Assembly (NCBI RefSeq): GCF_007860075.1
Contig: NZ_SJPP01000002.1
Span: forward strand, 620,001-684,000
Length of the DNA: 64,000 nucleotides
Direction of reading: 5' to 3'
Source: Symmachiella macrocystis
GTDB lineage: Bacteria; Planctomycetota; Planctomycetia; Planctomycetales; Planctomycetaceae
The notes under the pieces were generated by a model. It was not told the DNA's origin, ran no database searches, and worked only from the letters and a program-made list of their open reading frames with translations. A program made the position numbers and the translations under genes. Of this stretch, positions 1 to 9,057 are shown piece after piece (position 1 is the stretch's first letter; each line of letters opens with the position of its first letter).

Positions 1-2
1 TA

Positions 3-149
3 TCCGACGATGGGGACGATGAAATCGGAACCTGTACCATCATCTTTCCCGGCGTCCGTGACCAGCCGTACGGCGTGCAATTCGTCGTGGAGGGGTCATT
101 CCAATCAGTGATCCAAAAGCTTGACGCGGCAACTCAAAGCGGCGATTAA
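3..149 (+). CDS. C-terminal end of an unidentified protein (partial)
   Basis: An open frame runs from the window edge to TAA at 147-149 and encodes the last 48 residues of a protein that begins upstream. The visible part starts with an acidic stretch (SDDGDDEIG), followed by alternating hydrophobic residues (TIIFPG, VQFVVEG) that look like beta strands, and ends in a short helix. Codon choice resembles the neighbouring genes. No family can be assigned from this fragment. It lies 83 bases before the sialidase-like gene on the same strand. Confidence 0.55.
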   Translation, partial: SDDGDDEIGTCTIIFPGVRDQPYGVQFVVEGSFQSVIQKLDAATQSGD

Positions 150-232
150 CCTCGTTTACAAAAGAGTTTGGGAACGAGGCTTTAAAATCTGCAGCCGCTG
201 AAATAATTCGCATACATTGAAGAGGCACAATA

Positions 233-1327
233 ATGAGATTTTTATTAATCATTGCCGCAATCCTCATCGCGACACCTGTTCATGTTTTTGCACAGACAGC
301 GAAGGTCAAAAACACCGTCGTGTTCCAAGAGCCGGAACGCTTTGCAGGATGGCCGGCGAATAATGGGATTTGGTCTTGGGGCGACGAAATCGTGGTTGGC
401 TTTACGCTTGGGTATTACAAAAAAAATCCCACGGGCGGGCATGACATAGATCGCGATCAACCCTCCGTTCCGCGGCAGGCGCGTAGTATGGACGGTGGTG
501 AAATATGGGTCGTTGAACGTCCGTCCTACATCGATAAAAACGGCAACCAGAACAAGCTGCAAAAACTTGACAAGCCGATTGACTTTTCAAACCCCGATTT
601 AGCAGTCCGATTCACGAAGAGTCAATTTCACTATTCGTTAGACCGCTGCCTAACCTGGAACGGCCCCTATGAATTACCGGTATACGGCCGGCCCGAATTG
701 CTCTGCCGTACCGACTACATAGTCGAAGGCAAAAACCGCCTGACCGCTTTCATCGCCGCCGCCAAAGAGAGCGGTAGCGAAGGGCAGCCGTTGTGCATTC
801 GCACGTTGGACGGCGGCATGACCTGGGACTTGGTGGGCTGGATTGGGAACCAACCTCCGGCCGCTTATGGCTACGCGATCATGCCTGCTACGGTACGTAT
901 CGGCGAGACCGGCTACCTGAGCATGATACGTCGCGGCGGCGTTTTCGATGGCAAAAAACGTTGGTGGATCGAACCGTTCATCTCACCCGACGACGGCAAG
1001 TCTTGGTATCTGCTCAAAGAGCCGCAGATCGAAAACTCCGGCAATCCCGCTACACTCACGCGTCTAAAAAACGGTAAGTTGGCGATGACCTACGGTTGGC
1101 GACGGGCCCCCTATGGAATTCGCGGCCGCATATCTGATGATGACGGCCAAACCTGGAGCCGCGAATTCGTGCTGCGCGACGACGCTTCAAGTTGGGACAT
1201 CGGCTATCCCCGCAGCATCCAGCGGACTGATGGCAAGATGGTCACCATCTACTATTATCACAACGACGAACAACCACAACGCTTTATTGGCTGCACAATT
1301 TGGGACCCCGCACAATTCGAGCGCTAA
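233..1327 (+). CDS. Secreted sialidase-like (BNR/Asp-box) protein
   Basis: A 364-residue protein with a clear Sec signal peptide (MRFLLIIAAILIATPVHVFA, cleavage probably before QTAKV). It carries four Asp-box motifs (S-x-D-x-G-x-x-W), at about residues 85-92, 191-198, 251-258 and 301-308. Asp boxes are the hallmark of the six-bladed sialidase/neuraminidase propeller, so exo-sialidase or another glycan-binding or glycan-cleaving role in the periplasm or outside the cell is plausible. Many planctomycete BNR proteins lack proven sialidase activity, and I did not confirm the arginine triad. AAGAGG eight bases before the ATG supports the start. The next gene begins 20 bases downstream and encodes a sugar-acid enzyme, so the two are probably co-transcribed and act on carbohydrate. 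Confidence 0.8.
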   Translation: MRFLLIIAAILIATPVHVFAQTAKVKNTVVFQEPERFAGWPANNGIWSWGDEIVVGFTLGYYKKNPTGGHDIDRDQPSVPRQARSMDGGEIWVVERPSYIDKNGNQNKLQKLDKPIDFSNPDLAVRFTKSQFHYSLDRCLTWNGPYELPVYGRPELLCRTDYIVEGKNRLTAFIAAAKESGSEGQPLCIRTLDGGMTWDLVGWIGNQPPAAYGYAIMPATVRIGETGYLSMIRRGGVFDGKKRWWIEPFISPDDGKSWYLLKEPQIENSGNPATLTRLKNGKLAMTYGWRRAPYGIRGRISDDDGQTWSREFVLRDDASSWDIGYPRSIQRTDGKMVTIYYYHNDEQPQRFIGCTIWDPAQFER

Positions 1328-1347
1328 GCAGAACGGAGACCACGATC

Positions 1348-2466
1348 ATGCAACGCCGTGAATTCCTCACCGCCACGACCGCCGCCTCGGCGTTGGCCCT
1401 GACCGGCTGTGAACAAACAGGTTCTTCCGCACAGCCGGAACGTGCCGCCGCTTCGAAAACCGCGCCGCCGGTCAAAATGCATGTCGGTTGCCAGCGGGGT
1501 CCGACCTCGCCCAGCATGTTGCAATATTTTAAGCGGAATGGCGTGAATCACATTTGCGGCCACCCGCCCAAACCTGGCGAACGCGGGTATTGGTCCGTCG
1601 AAGACCTGCAGAAAACGCGTGACGTTTGTGAAGAACATGACGTGAGCTTGGATATTGTCGCGCTCCCGTTTTTGTCCTCCAGTCACATCGACCGTGAAAA
1701 ACGAGGAGCGATCATGCTCGGGAAAAGTCCTGAGCGGGACCGCGATATTGAGCATATTCAAAAGATGATCGCCAACTGCGCCGCTGTCGGCATTCCGGCG
1801 GTCAAATACAACATGAGTCTACTGGGCGTCTTGAGAACCGAGCGAACACCCGGTCGCGGCGGTTCGACATATAGCACCTGGAAAGCTGCCGAAGCGGTTG
1901 CCGATCCTTCGTTAACGCGGGCAGGCAAAATCAGCGACGATGTGATCTGGGAGCGGATCACCTATTTTTTAGAACGCATAATCCCGGTCTGCGAAGAATA
2001 CAAAATCCGCGCCGCCTGCCATCCCCACGACCCCGGCACACCGCCGGGCGGATTTCAAGGGTTGAATCGCGTCTTAGGGACCGTCGACGGGCTGAAGAAA
2101 TTCGTCTCGATCAATGAAAGCGACTACCACGGATTGAATCTTTGCTTGGGCAGCACAGCGGAGATGCTGGAAGATCCGGCCGGCGAAATTGTGGATGTGA
2201 TCCATCACTTTGGTGAGCGGAATAAAATCTTCAACATCCACTTCCGCAACATCCGCGGCAAGCGGGGGGATTTTCAAGAGGTCTATCCCGACGAGGGAGA
2301 CATGGACATGCTCGCACTGATGCAGGCGCTGCGCGACGTGGGATACGAATACATGGTCATGCCCGACCATGTTCCGAAACACCCCGAAGATCCCGGCGGA
2401 CACCAAGGATTCGCGTTTAGTTACGGTTACATCCGAGGTTTGCTCCAAGCCGTGAAGGTCTCTTGA
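1348..2466 (+). CDS. Exported mannonate dehydratase-like TIM-barrel protein
   Basis: A 372-residue protein. The start at 1348 follows GGAGA and gives a twin-arginine-like leader (MQRREFLTATTAASALALTGC) whose LTGC ends in a lipobox, so it is probably a Tat-exported lipoprotein. The body is a sugar phosphate isomerase/epimerase-type TIM barrel. Around residues 230-372 it resembles mannonate dehydratase (UxuA): CHPHDP, NLCLGS, a metal-binding HFRNIRG segment, YPDEGDMD, and a C-terminal FSYGYIRGLLQAV. UxuA converts D-mannonate to 2-keto-3-deoxygluconate in the cytoplasm; an exported form is unusual outside Planctomycetes, where Tat-tagged homologues are frequent. It follows the sialidase-like gene closely. 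The fold is confident; the substrate is uncertain. Confidence 0.75.
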   Translation: MQRREFLTATTAASALALTGCEQTGSSAQPERAAASKTAPPVKMHVGCQRGPTSPSMLQYFKRNGVNHICGHPPKPGERGYWSVEDLQKTRDVCEEHDVSLDIVALPFLSSSHIDREKRGAIMLGKSPERDRDIEHIQKMIANCAAVGIPAVKYNMSLLGVLRTERTPGRGGSTYSTWKAAEAVADPSLTRAGKISDDVIWERITYFLERIIPVCEEYKIRAACHPHDPGTPPGGFQGLNRVLGTVDGLKKFVSINESDYHGLNLCLGSTAEMLEDPAGEIVDVIHHFGERNKIFNIHFRNIRGKRGDFQEVYPDEGDMDMLALMQALRDVGYEYMVMPDHVPKHPEDPGGHQGFAFSYGYIRGLLQAVKVS

Positions 2467-2484
2467 ACGCACGTTTTCGTGTTC

Positions 2485-2600
2485 CGGGAGGGCGAGACTC
2501 CCGCCGAGCCGCGCGCGACCCGAGCGTGTCATTTGGCCCGATTAATTTACAAGCCAAGCCGTAGGTACCGGTGCGGCTCAGCAGGAGCTTCGCCCTCCCG
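2485..2600. repeat. REPIN-like inverted pair, family 2 (GGGAGGGCGA type)
   Basis: Two inverted copies of a 28-base element flank about 60 bases. The first, at 2485-2512, begins CGGGAGGGCGAGACTCCCGC. The second, at 2573-2600, reads on the other strand CGGGAGGGCGAAGCTCCTGC and so on; both end in GAGCCGC. A further copy of the second version is at 39307-39335. The pair lies between the mannonate dehydratase-like gene and the ABC permease. Such REP doublets are usually mobilised in trans; no transposase is in this window. Confidence 0.65.
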
Positions 2601-2726
2601 TGATGCTGCAATTTTTTCCCGGTTACGGGCACACGCATGCGTTTGCTTTGCAATCGTTGTGGTGCTTCCTATGATGGCGGCCGGTCAGAGGTTGTTTCTT
2701 TTCGTCTTCACTTGGCATCATCGTTC

Positions 2727-3551
2727 ATGATCGCGCGACTTCGTATCAACTGGGTCATTCTGCGGACCTGCATTGAGGAACGGCTCGTTTATCGCGCTGA
2801 TTTCGCGTTTGCGACGCTTGTTCGATTTTTGCCGATCGTGACACAGATATTTTTGTGGGGCGCAATCTTCGCCGTTCATTCCGACCATCCCCGGGAAAAA
2901 TTGAACGGATACAGCTACGACGACATGATCGCCTACTTCTTGTTGGCAATGGTAGCGCGGGCGTTTTCCAGCATGCCCGGGTTAGCGACCGGGGTGGCTC
3001 GCGACGTGCGTGAGGGGACCATCAAAAAATTCCTGATTCAGCCGGTCGATTTTCTGGGCTACCTGTTTTGGCACCGCGTGGCCCACAAGCTGGTGTATTA
3101 CATTGTGGCGGTTGGCCCGTTTGCGTTGGTGTTTTTTTTGTGTCGGGATTACTTTTCGGGTTGGCCGGACGGCTACACGATTGTGGGATTTTTGATTTCA
3201 CTGCCCATCGCATTTTTGATCGGTTTTTTGATCGAAAGCATGATCGGACTGGTGTCGTTTTGGTTTCTGGAAGTCAGTTCGCTGATCTTCGTGTACATGA
3301 TGCTCAACTACTTTTTGTCGGGGCACATGATTCCGCTCGATTGGCTGCCCCCGTCGGTCAACGCTTGGGTGATTTATTTGCCGTTTAAGTATCTTGCGTA
3401 TTTCCCCGCTTCGATCATGTTGGGCCATTACACGCATGCACAACTTTTCAATGAACTGTTGATTGCCGGCGGTTGGATATTGATTCTGGCCGTGGCCAAC
3501 CGTGTGATGTTCATCCGTGGTGTGCGTCGCTACGGTGCGTTCGGAGGTTGA
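2727..3551 (+). CDS. ABC-2 type transporter permease
   Basis: A 274-residue polytopic membrane protein. The ATG at 2727 gives [23 protein letters not shown], a typical amphipathic N-terminus for this family; the longer upstream frame overlaps the repeat and is unlikely. About six hydrophobic segments are visible, including residues near 35-55, 115-140, 150-170, 175-200 and the C-terminal segment before the basic tail ([11 protein letters not shown]). The architecture matches the uncharacterised ABC-2 permease group (DUF990-like), whose genes normally come as an ATPase with one or two permeases. Here no ATPase or second permease follows, so either they lie elsewhere or this is an orphan. The substrate is unknown. 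Confidence 0.75.
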   Translation: MIARLRINWVILRTCIEERLVYRADFAFATLVRFLPIVTQIFLWGAIFAVHSDHPREKLNGYSYDDMIAYFLLAMVARAFSSMPGLATGVARDVREGTIKKFLIQPVDFLGYLFWHRVAHKLVYYIVAVGPFALVFFLCRDYFSGWPDGYTIVGFLISLPIAFLIGFLIESMIGLVSFWFLEVSSLIFVYMMLNYFLSGHMIPLDWLPPSVNAWVIYLPFKYLAYFPASIMLGHYTHAQLFNELLIAGGWILILAVANRVMFIRGVRRYGAFGG

Positions 3552-3685
3552 GCTTGCAGCCGTCAAGATCACAAATCAGCTGCAATATTGCTTCACGACC
3601 TCATCTTGACACAAACGATCCTCGGCCGTAATTTACCGCCTCAATTTCCCCCCTTTGATGTCATCATGTGCGAATGGAGTCGCCC

Positions 3686-4933
3686 ATGTCCGAGATTCTT
3701 CCCCTGCGCGCTCACAGCGACGTTGTCGCCGAACCGGTTCCATTCATCGACTTGGTGTCTCAAAACGCCAGTATCGCTGAAGCTGTCCAGGAAAAGGTCG
3801 CCCAAGTCTTCGCCTCGCAACATTTTGTGTTAGGCGACGAGGTCTCCGAGTTCGAATTTGAAGTGGCCTCTTACTGTGATTCCCGCGAAGCGATCGGCTG
3901 CGCTTCGGGCACCGATGCGCTGTTGCTGGCGCTGATGGCGCTCGATTTGAAACCGGGCGACGAGGTGATCACCAGCCCTTACACATTTTTCGCCACCGGC
4001 GGCGCGATTTATCGTTCCGGTGCGGTCCCGGTCTTCGTTGATATTCAACCAGACTGTTTCAACATTGACCCCGCAGCGGTCGAAGCGGCCATCACTCCCA
4101 ACACACGGGCGATTTTGCCGGTTCACCTGTACGGACAATGTGCGGACATGGAACCGTTGTGGCGAATTGCCGTTCAACATGGCTTGGCAATCATTGAAGA
4201 TGCCGCTCAGGCTATCGGCTCAGAACTCATGGGCCGCCGCGCCGGTGTTTTGGGAACGATGGGTTGTTTCAGCTTCTTTCCCACCAAAAACCTGGGAGGA
4301 GCAGGGGACGGCGGATTGATCACAACCGACGACGCCGACTTGGCCGCGCGATTGCGACGGCTCCGTGTTCACGGCGACGCCGGCGGTTATCATCACCTTG
4401 AAGTCGGCCTCAACAGCCGCTTAGATGCGTTGCAGGCAGCCGTATTGCGCGTCAAATTGCCGCATTTGGATTCCTGGACCGATGCTCGCAGAAATAACGC
4501 CAGCCAATACCAGACGTTATTTGAAGAATACGGTCTGTTGGATGCGATCGAAACGCCGGCCGTCAGTACCGGTCGAAATCATATCTACAATCAATACTGC
4601 ATTCGTGTCAAAGAGGGCCGCCGTGACGAGGTCAAGGCAGCATTGCACGAACAACAGGTTGGCTGCGCGATCTATTATCCAATTCCATTGCACATGCAAC
4701 CATGCTTCGAGTATTTGGGATACGAAGCGGGATCGCTGCCCGAATCGGAACGAGCGGCCGCCGAAACGTTGGCATTGCCGATCTTCTCGGAGCTGACAGC
4801 CCAACAACTCGAACGGGTTGTCCAGGCCATTTCGATCGCCTTGGGCCGCAGTGGCGAAAAAACGGCACCGATCTCAATCCCGGCCGCACAGTTTGCCGCC
4901 CTGGGGACTCAAACGCGAGCCAAAGCGGGTTGA
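3686..4933 (+). CDS. DegT/DnrJ/EryC1/StrS family PLP aminotransferase
   Basis: A 415-residue fold-type I PLP enzyme of the family that aminates keto sugars in the biosynthesis of surface polysaccharides and O-antigen. FIDLVSQ near the N-terminus, GCASGTDALLLAL, ITSPYTFFATGGAI, the EDAAQAIGS segment and the lysine in SFFPTKNLGG (K201, Schiff base) are all characteristic. Length is somewhat longer than the usual 370-390, due to a C-terminal tail. I chose the ATG at 3686 because GGAG ends six bases upstream; a GTG at 3668 and an ATG at 3674 are in frame. A GC-rich hairpin followed by TTTT lies downstream (5046-5070). The sugar product cannot be read from sequence. Confidence 0.88.
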   Translation: MSEILPLRAHSDVVAEPVPFIDLVSQNASIAEAVQEKVAQVFASQHFVLGDEVSEFEFEVASYCDSREAIGCASGTDALLLALMALDLKPGDEVITSPYTFFATGGAIYRSGAVPVFVDIQPDCFNIDPAAVEAAITPNTRAILPVHLYGQCADMEPLWRIAVQHGLAIIEDAAQAIGSELMGRRAGVLGTMGCFSFFPTKNLGGAGDGGLITTDDADLAARLRRLRVHGDAGGYHHLEVGLNSRLDALQAAVLRVKLPHLDSWTDARRNNASQYQTLFEEYGLLDAIETPAVSTGRNHIYNQYCIRVKEGRRDEVKAALHEQQVGCAIYYPIPLHMQPCFEYLGYEAGSLPESERAAAETLALPIFSELTAQQLERVVQAISIALGRSGEKTAPISIPAAQFAALGTQTRAKAG

Positions 4934-5287
4934 TCGTTCCGCGCCGACAATTCTTGAATGAACTCTGGCATTCTCAGGATATTCAGGTCGTACCGATTCG
5001 CGAAGCTTGCGAATCGATACGGATGCTAATTGTTGTGCCATCGCAGCGGCCCGTGCGCTGGGCCGCAGATTTTCACTAATACGGCGAATCACCCCGGGCA
5101 GGGGGTGAAGTTGTCCGCCGTTCTTTGAGAAGTCCGACACGCTTGCCGTGCGCGTGTAGACTTTCAACAGGGTGCGAGCATTCCCGGATGTGGATTGCGT
5201 TCGCCTTTCCTTTTGGACGCTCGCCCCCCTTAGGCGAAATTGCCACAGCTCCTGAAAAACAATTGAAATCGAGATACAGGCACGCAC
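4934..5287. other. Intergenic region with two hairpins
   Basis: There is no supported gene. It contains a hairpin at 4994-5016 (stem CGATTCGC/GCGAATCG, loop GAAGCTT, no T-run) and a stronger terminator-like hairpin at 5046-5070. The remainder, up to the TPR gene, shows no clear promoter. Confidence 0.6.
5046..5070 (+). terminator. Probable intrinsic terminator after the aminotransferase
   Basis: Stem GCGGCCC (5046-5052), seven-base loop, GGGCCGC (5060-5066), followed by AGATTTT. The T-run is short, and the hairpin lies 113 bases after the stop codon. Confidence 0.5.
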
Positions 5288-7138
5288 ATGCGAGCACTCA
5301 TTATTAGTTTGACGATTTCTATTTTCCTTACCACCGCCGTCGGTGCGGAGGAAGCGGGCAACGTGCCGCGCTCCCCCAATTCCGATAGCCGTGACCGTGC
5401 GGCCGCCGTTGCACTCAACTACTGTCGCGCCGCCTTTTTTCGCATCAAGCGCAACGGCACGAAACCGGTGTTGGTCGAAGAGCAAGAGAACATTCTCAAC
5501 AACCTAAACCTCAACGGCATTGCCGATCAAGAAGTCGTGACGCTCTACACCAAGGTGCTCGAAGAAATTGGCGGCGAAACGATCGCAGAAAAAGAGCGCC
5601 AACATCTCAAATCGGAATTTCGGCGGAATCTCGGCCGACAAGCGATGGCCTCCGCGTTTTTATTGAGTACACAAGTGACGACATTTCAATACGGCGAAGC
5701 TTTGCGGACCGGCGCGGGCAGTTGGTGGGACTACCGCAATTTAAAAACGAGCAAAGAGTCCGCCGAATGGAACATCGAAAAATCGCGAATGGTGCAAGTC
5801 GTCAACAGCTCTTCGCACTTCTTGGATACCTTCTGGAAAATGATCCAGAAGAAAAACATTCCCGATCGCTGGTTGATCCGCTGCGCCGACTTGGACAGCC
5901 TGGACGCCGCATTGGACGAAACAGACCCTGAAATCCGCTTACGTCTACTGCAGCGATTAGAAAAATTCATGGAGTGTTATCCGCCTTATTGGTACCACGT
6001 CGCTCGCACGCATCAAGCGTTGGGGGATTGGGATAAGGCTGCGGAGACTTATGAAAACCTTGCCAACTATGGGGCAGGGCATTTTCGACGAGATGAAATG
6101 TTGGCGGCAGGGGTTGCGAACCTAGCGGCCATTCAAGACTTTCAAGGTAACCGCGAGGCAGCACGGACCGCCCAAGAAGCATTAGGCTATGCGGACACGA
6201 CATGGCAAGCCAATTTGGTCTGCGCTCGCATATTGGCCAAGCATGGTAAATATGAACTGGCCGAAGAGGCCGCCTTGCGAAACATTGATGCACATTTGGA
6301 ACGGACGCAAAGCTTGGTCGCGTTAATGACCATCTACCAGGACGCGGGCGAACGTGAAAAATTGATTCACTGGCTTCGCGACGAACAGGTGCTGGGACAA
6401 ATTCCAGTGCCGGCAGTCCTCCGGGCCTGTACCTATCTTGGATCCAACGAAGTGCCCACCATGGTGAACCGGCATTTGCTGCGAACGCTATTCGGTTACG
6501 CCGATTTGAATTTGGGAATGGACGACATTGTCTTCCGGGCGGACCCCTTGTGGCAAATTGGAACGGCCAAAGTCAGTTTGTTGATCAATGGTCGAACCGT
6601 ACACGCTCCCGAGTTGGGACAGAAGAATGAGGCCGCCGAAGTTCGTTTTCGCGATGTCAGCCAATTGGGAGGGATCTTTTCATCAACGCCGCGGTCGACG
6701 AAAATCGCGTTGGTTCTCAAATATCCACACATGCAGCCGACGGTGTTACACCTGCGTCGCGTTGCCCCAACTGCTGTCACGGCGATTTGGCAAAATGACG
6801 GCGCGCGACAACCTTCGCAGCTCGGGCGCCGCGGTGGCAACTACCTGGTTTCCGACATTAAATTCGAAGGGCGACAATTGTCTCTGATTCGCTACGGACG
6901 CCCAACTCGTTCCGGCGGACGCTTGGTGGAAACCTCCCCCGTAAAACCGGAGCCCCCAAAGGTGGCTGACGAGAACCCGATCACGCCTCCGACAAATCCG
7001 TTTCTCCCAGCGAGCAGCAAAAAGGAGATCAAAGCCGAGACCAAGCCGTCTCCTACGATCAAAATTGGCGAGGTCACTCCGATTATGGAGACGAAACCCA
7101 CAGGGATAACCGCGGATCCGCCCTCTCAAATCCCATAA
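5288..7138 (+). CDS. Secreted TPR-containing protein of unknown function
   Basis: A 616-residue protein with a Sec signal peptide (MRALIISLTISIFLTTAVGA, cleavage before EEAGN). Residues about 230-370 contain TPR-like helices: YHVARTHQALGDWDKAAETY, LAAIQDFQGNREAARTAQEAL and ARILAKHGKYELAEEAAL. The C-terminal third (from about residue 390) is beta-rich, and a Pro/Lys/Thr-rich tail ends the protein. It is probably a periplasmic scaffold or adaptor; no enzymatic motif is visible. It stands alone, with 354 bases before it and 213 after it. I do not recognise a named family beyond the TPR section. Confidence 0.75.
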   Translation: MRALIISLTISIFLTTAVGAEEAGNVPRSPNSDSRDRAAAVALNYCRAAFFRIKRNGTKPVLVEEQENILNNLNLNGIADQEVVTLYTKVLEEIGGETIAEKERQHLKSEFRRNLGRQAMASAFLLSTQVTTFQYGEALRTGAGSWWDYRNLKTSKESAEWNIEKSRMVQVVNSSSHFLDTFWKMIQKKNIPDRWLIRCADLDSLDAALDETDPEIRLRLLQRLEKFMECYPPYWYHVARTHQALGDWDKAAETYENLANYGAGHFRRDEMLAAGVANLAAIQDFQGNREAARTAQEALGYADTTWQANLVCARILAKHGKYELAEEAALRNIDAHLERTQSLVALMTIYQDAGEREKLIHWLRDEQVLGQIPVPAVLRACTYLGSNEVPTMVNRHLLRTLFGYADLNLGMDDIVFRADPLWQIGTAKVSLLINGRTVHAPELGQKNEAAEVRFRDVSQLGGIFSSTPRSTKIALVLKYPHMQPTVLHLRRVAPTAVTAIWQNDGARQPSQLGRRGGNYLVSDIKFEGRQLSLIRYGRPTRSGGRLVETSPVKPEPPKVADENPITPPTNPFLPASSKKEIKAETKPSPTIKIGEVTPIMETKPTGITADPPSQIP

Positions 7139-7351
7139 CGGGCCGAAAATTGGTAGTGCCGCATTCCGGGAAGTGAGCTATACTTTTGCACCTGCGGGCG
7201 GCAGGACGAGGATGCTCGCGGTGCTTGACTCCCTAGATGCTCCCCCCACGAGAATCCCGCTTTTCAGGAATTCCGAAGTTCCTCGTCTGCTAAGTTTTGA
7301 TCACCGCCAATCGACCAAGGACGGTTATGAAAACGACGGGGAGAAATTGCG

Positions 7352-7690
7352 ATGAGCAGTATCGGTCCGAGCAATCCAGCCGCGTTCAATCTGGCGAGTT
7401 CCTTCGCTGGTGCCCAACGGACGACCTCACAGCAGGAAGAGTCCAAGGCTCAGCAGGCGGCGCAGAAATTCCAAGTCGAACAAACCGAAGCCATCGATAA
7501 AGACGTTGTCGAAGCGGACTTGGATGCCGACCGCGACGCAGACGGTCGACAGAGTTGGGAAGCCTCTCCCGGCGGCAGTCACCTTGAAGAACAGCAAGAC
7601 GCCAGTGATTCCAAGACGGCGGAAAAAACCACCAAACATGCCACTGATGCACTGGGACTTCGCGGTGGCCGATTGGACGTCGATGCCTAA
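7352..7690 (+). CDS. Small acidic hypothetical protein
   Basis: A 112-residue, Ala/Gln/Asp-rich soluble protein without signal peptide or membrane segment. GGGGAG about nine bases before the ATG supports the start. The middle (residues about 50-66) reads DADRDADGRQSWE, which resembles a single EF-hand-like or Asp-rich calcium-binding loop. The rest looks disordered or coiled. It converges with cpaE, ending 61 bases before that gene's stop. No family is recognised; a role with the pilus locus is only suggested by position. Confidence 0.6.
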   Translation: MSSIGPSNPAAFNLASSFAGAQRTTSQQEESKAQQAAQKFQVEQTEAIDKDVVEADLDADRDADGRQSWEASPGGSHLEEQQDASDSKTAEKTTKHATDALGLRGGRLDVDA

Positions 7691-7751
7691 CCAAGACTGC
7701 CGATGACTTTGCACACTGCGCATGCCCAGCGCGGCGAACATCCGCGGCGGG

Positions 7752-8966
7752 CTATTTGGATCCGCTAGAAAGGAATCCAAACAGGCTGTTGCGACGCTGT
7801 TTTTTACTGTCGTCTGTTGTCTGGGCGGCGCTTTTCCCGTCCAAGGCAGCGGCGAGCTGATCGACGCACTTCGTCAGTTTCGCCCGCGGAGCTTGCATTT
7901 GGAGCGGAATGCCGTTGTTGCGTGCCTCGACCATCGTGGCGTAGTCATTGGGAATCTGCCAAAAGATTTCGCGGCCGATCGTTTCCAAAGCTTTGTTTAA
8001 GCTGATTTGTTCTTCTTCCAATCCCAAACGATTGACGACTACTTTGGTTTTGTCGACCAATCCGTCGAAATTGTCAAAGTATTGCATCAACCGCACGACG
8101 TTGCGCAAACAGGGCAAGTCGAGTTGCGTGACCATGAGCACGCTGTCGGCCAATTCCAATGTGGCCATATCCAACGGTGAATACGTCTTGCTGACGTCGA
8201 TCACCAGATGGGTAAACGTCGCCTTCAACAAGGCAATCATGCGTTTCAGCTGGTCGGTGTCGACCGTCGTATCATGCGTGATTTGCACCGGTCGCGGCAA
8301 CAAATAGACACCACAATCATGTTGCGTCAACGATCGCTTTAATAACGAGTAGTCCAAGCGAGTGATGTTTTCAGTGACGTCGTGAATGGTGTAATCAGGA
8401 ATGATGTCCAACCAGACATCCGCATCACCCAAGGCAAAATCGATGTCGACGATTGCGACGCTGTTGCGTTCCTCTTTGGCCAGACTACAGCCCAGATTCA
8501 CAGCCAAAGAGGTACACCCCACGCCTCCGCCGGCACCGCTGACGGCCACGACTTGGCAGGAGAGCGCCGACCCATCGCCGCCTCGGCCGCGTCCCGCATT
8601 TTGAATACGGTCCAATGCGGCGAGGAAATCCTCCCATTTAAGAGGATAACTCAAGAACTCCTTGGCCCCGTTTCGCATGGCGTGCAGGATCAGGCTGCCT
8701 TCGGTCGAACTGCTGACGACCAAAACGCTGCAGCCGGGAAGATCCTGTGTCACGCGACTAATCAAGGCCAAGCCTTTTTCCTCATCGTCGTCGAGATTTA
8801 TCAGCGCGATGTCGGGCTGCGTCTGTGAAATGACATCGGCAAAAAAGTCGTAACGCGAGCATTCGGCTTCCAACCACACCATATCCATGCCCATCAACAA
8901 ATTTTTGATGGTCGTTCGGGAAGAGTCGTTGGGGTCTACAATTGCCAATCGGACTACGTTATTCAT
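7752..8966 (-). CDS. cpaE: CpaE-like pilus assembly ATPase with pseudo-receiver domain
   Basis: A 404-residue protein of the CpaE/TadZ family, which positions Tad (Flp) pilus machinery at the inner membrane. Residues about 1-125 form a response-regulator-like fold (IVDPNDSSRT at the start), but the usual phospho-acceptor position reads LINLDD rather than LLD, so phosphorylation is doubtful. Residues about 140-380 form a MinD/ParA-type domain (VAIVDIDFALGDADVWLD, FTHLVIDVSK). The deviant Walker A reads GAGGGVGCTSLAVNL: both signature lysines are missing. A basic, Ser-rich tail follows. It is the last gene of the minus-strand Tad run, 91 bases after cpaC. The family call is firm; active ATP hydrolysis is questionable. 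Confidence 0.88.
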   Translation of the reverse strand: MNNVVRLAIVDPNDSSRTTIKNLLMGMDMVWLEAECSRYDFFADVISQTQPDIALINLDDDEEKGLALISRVTQDLPGCSVLVVSSSTEGSLILHAMRNGAKEFLSYPLKWEDFLAALDRIQNAGRGRGGDGSALSCQVVAVSGAGGGVGCTSLAVNLGCSLAKEERNSVAIVDIDFALGDADVWLDIIPDYTIHDVTENITRLDYSLLKRSLTQHDCGVYLLPRPVQITHDTTVDTDQLKRMIALLKATFTHLVIDVSKTYSPLDMATLELADSVLMVTQLDLPCLRNVVRLMQYFDNFDGLVDKTKVVVNRLGLEEEQISLNKALETIGREIFWQIPNDYATMVEARNNGIPLQMQAPRAKLTKCVDQLAAALDGKSAAQTTDDSKKQRRNSLFGFLSSGSK

Positions 8967-9057
8967 TAGTCTCTCGCCGCTGATTCAAAAGGACAGATAC
9001 TCCGAAGTTCAAGAACTGGCCGGCATCATGCCGTCATACTTCAAGGTGCGGAACCCC

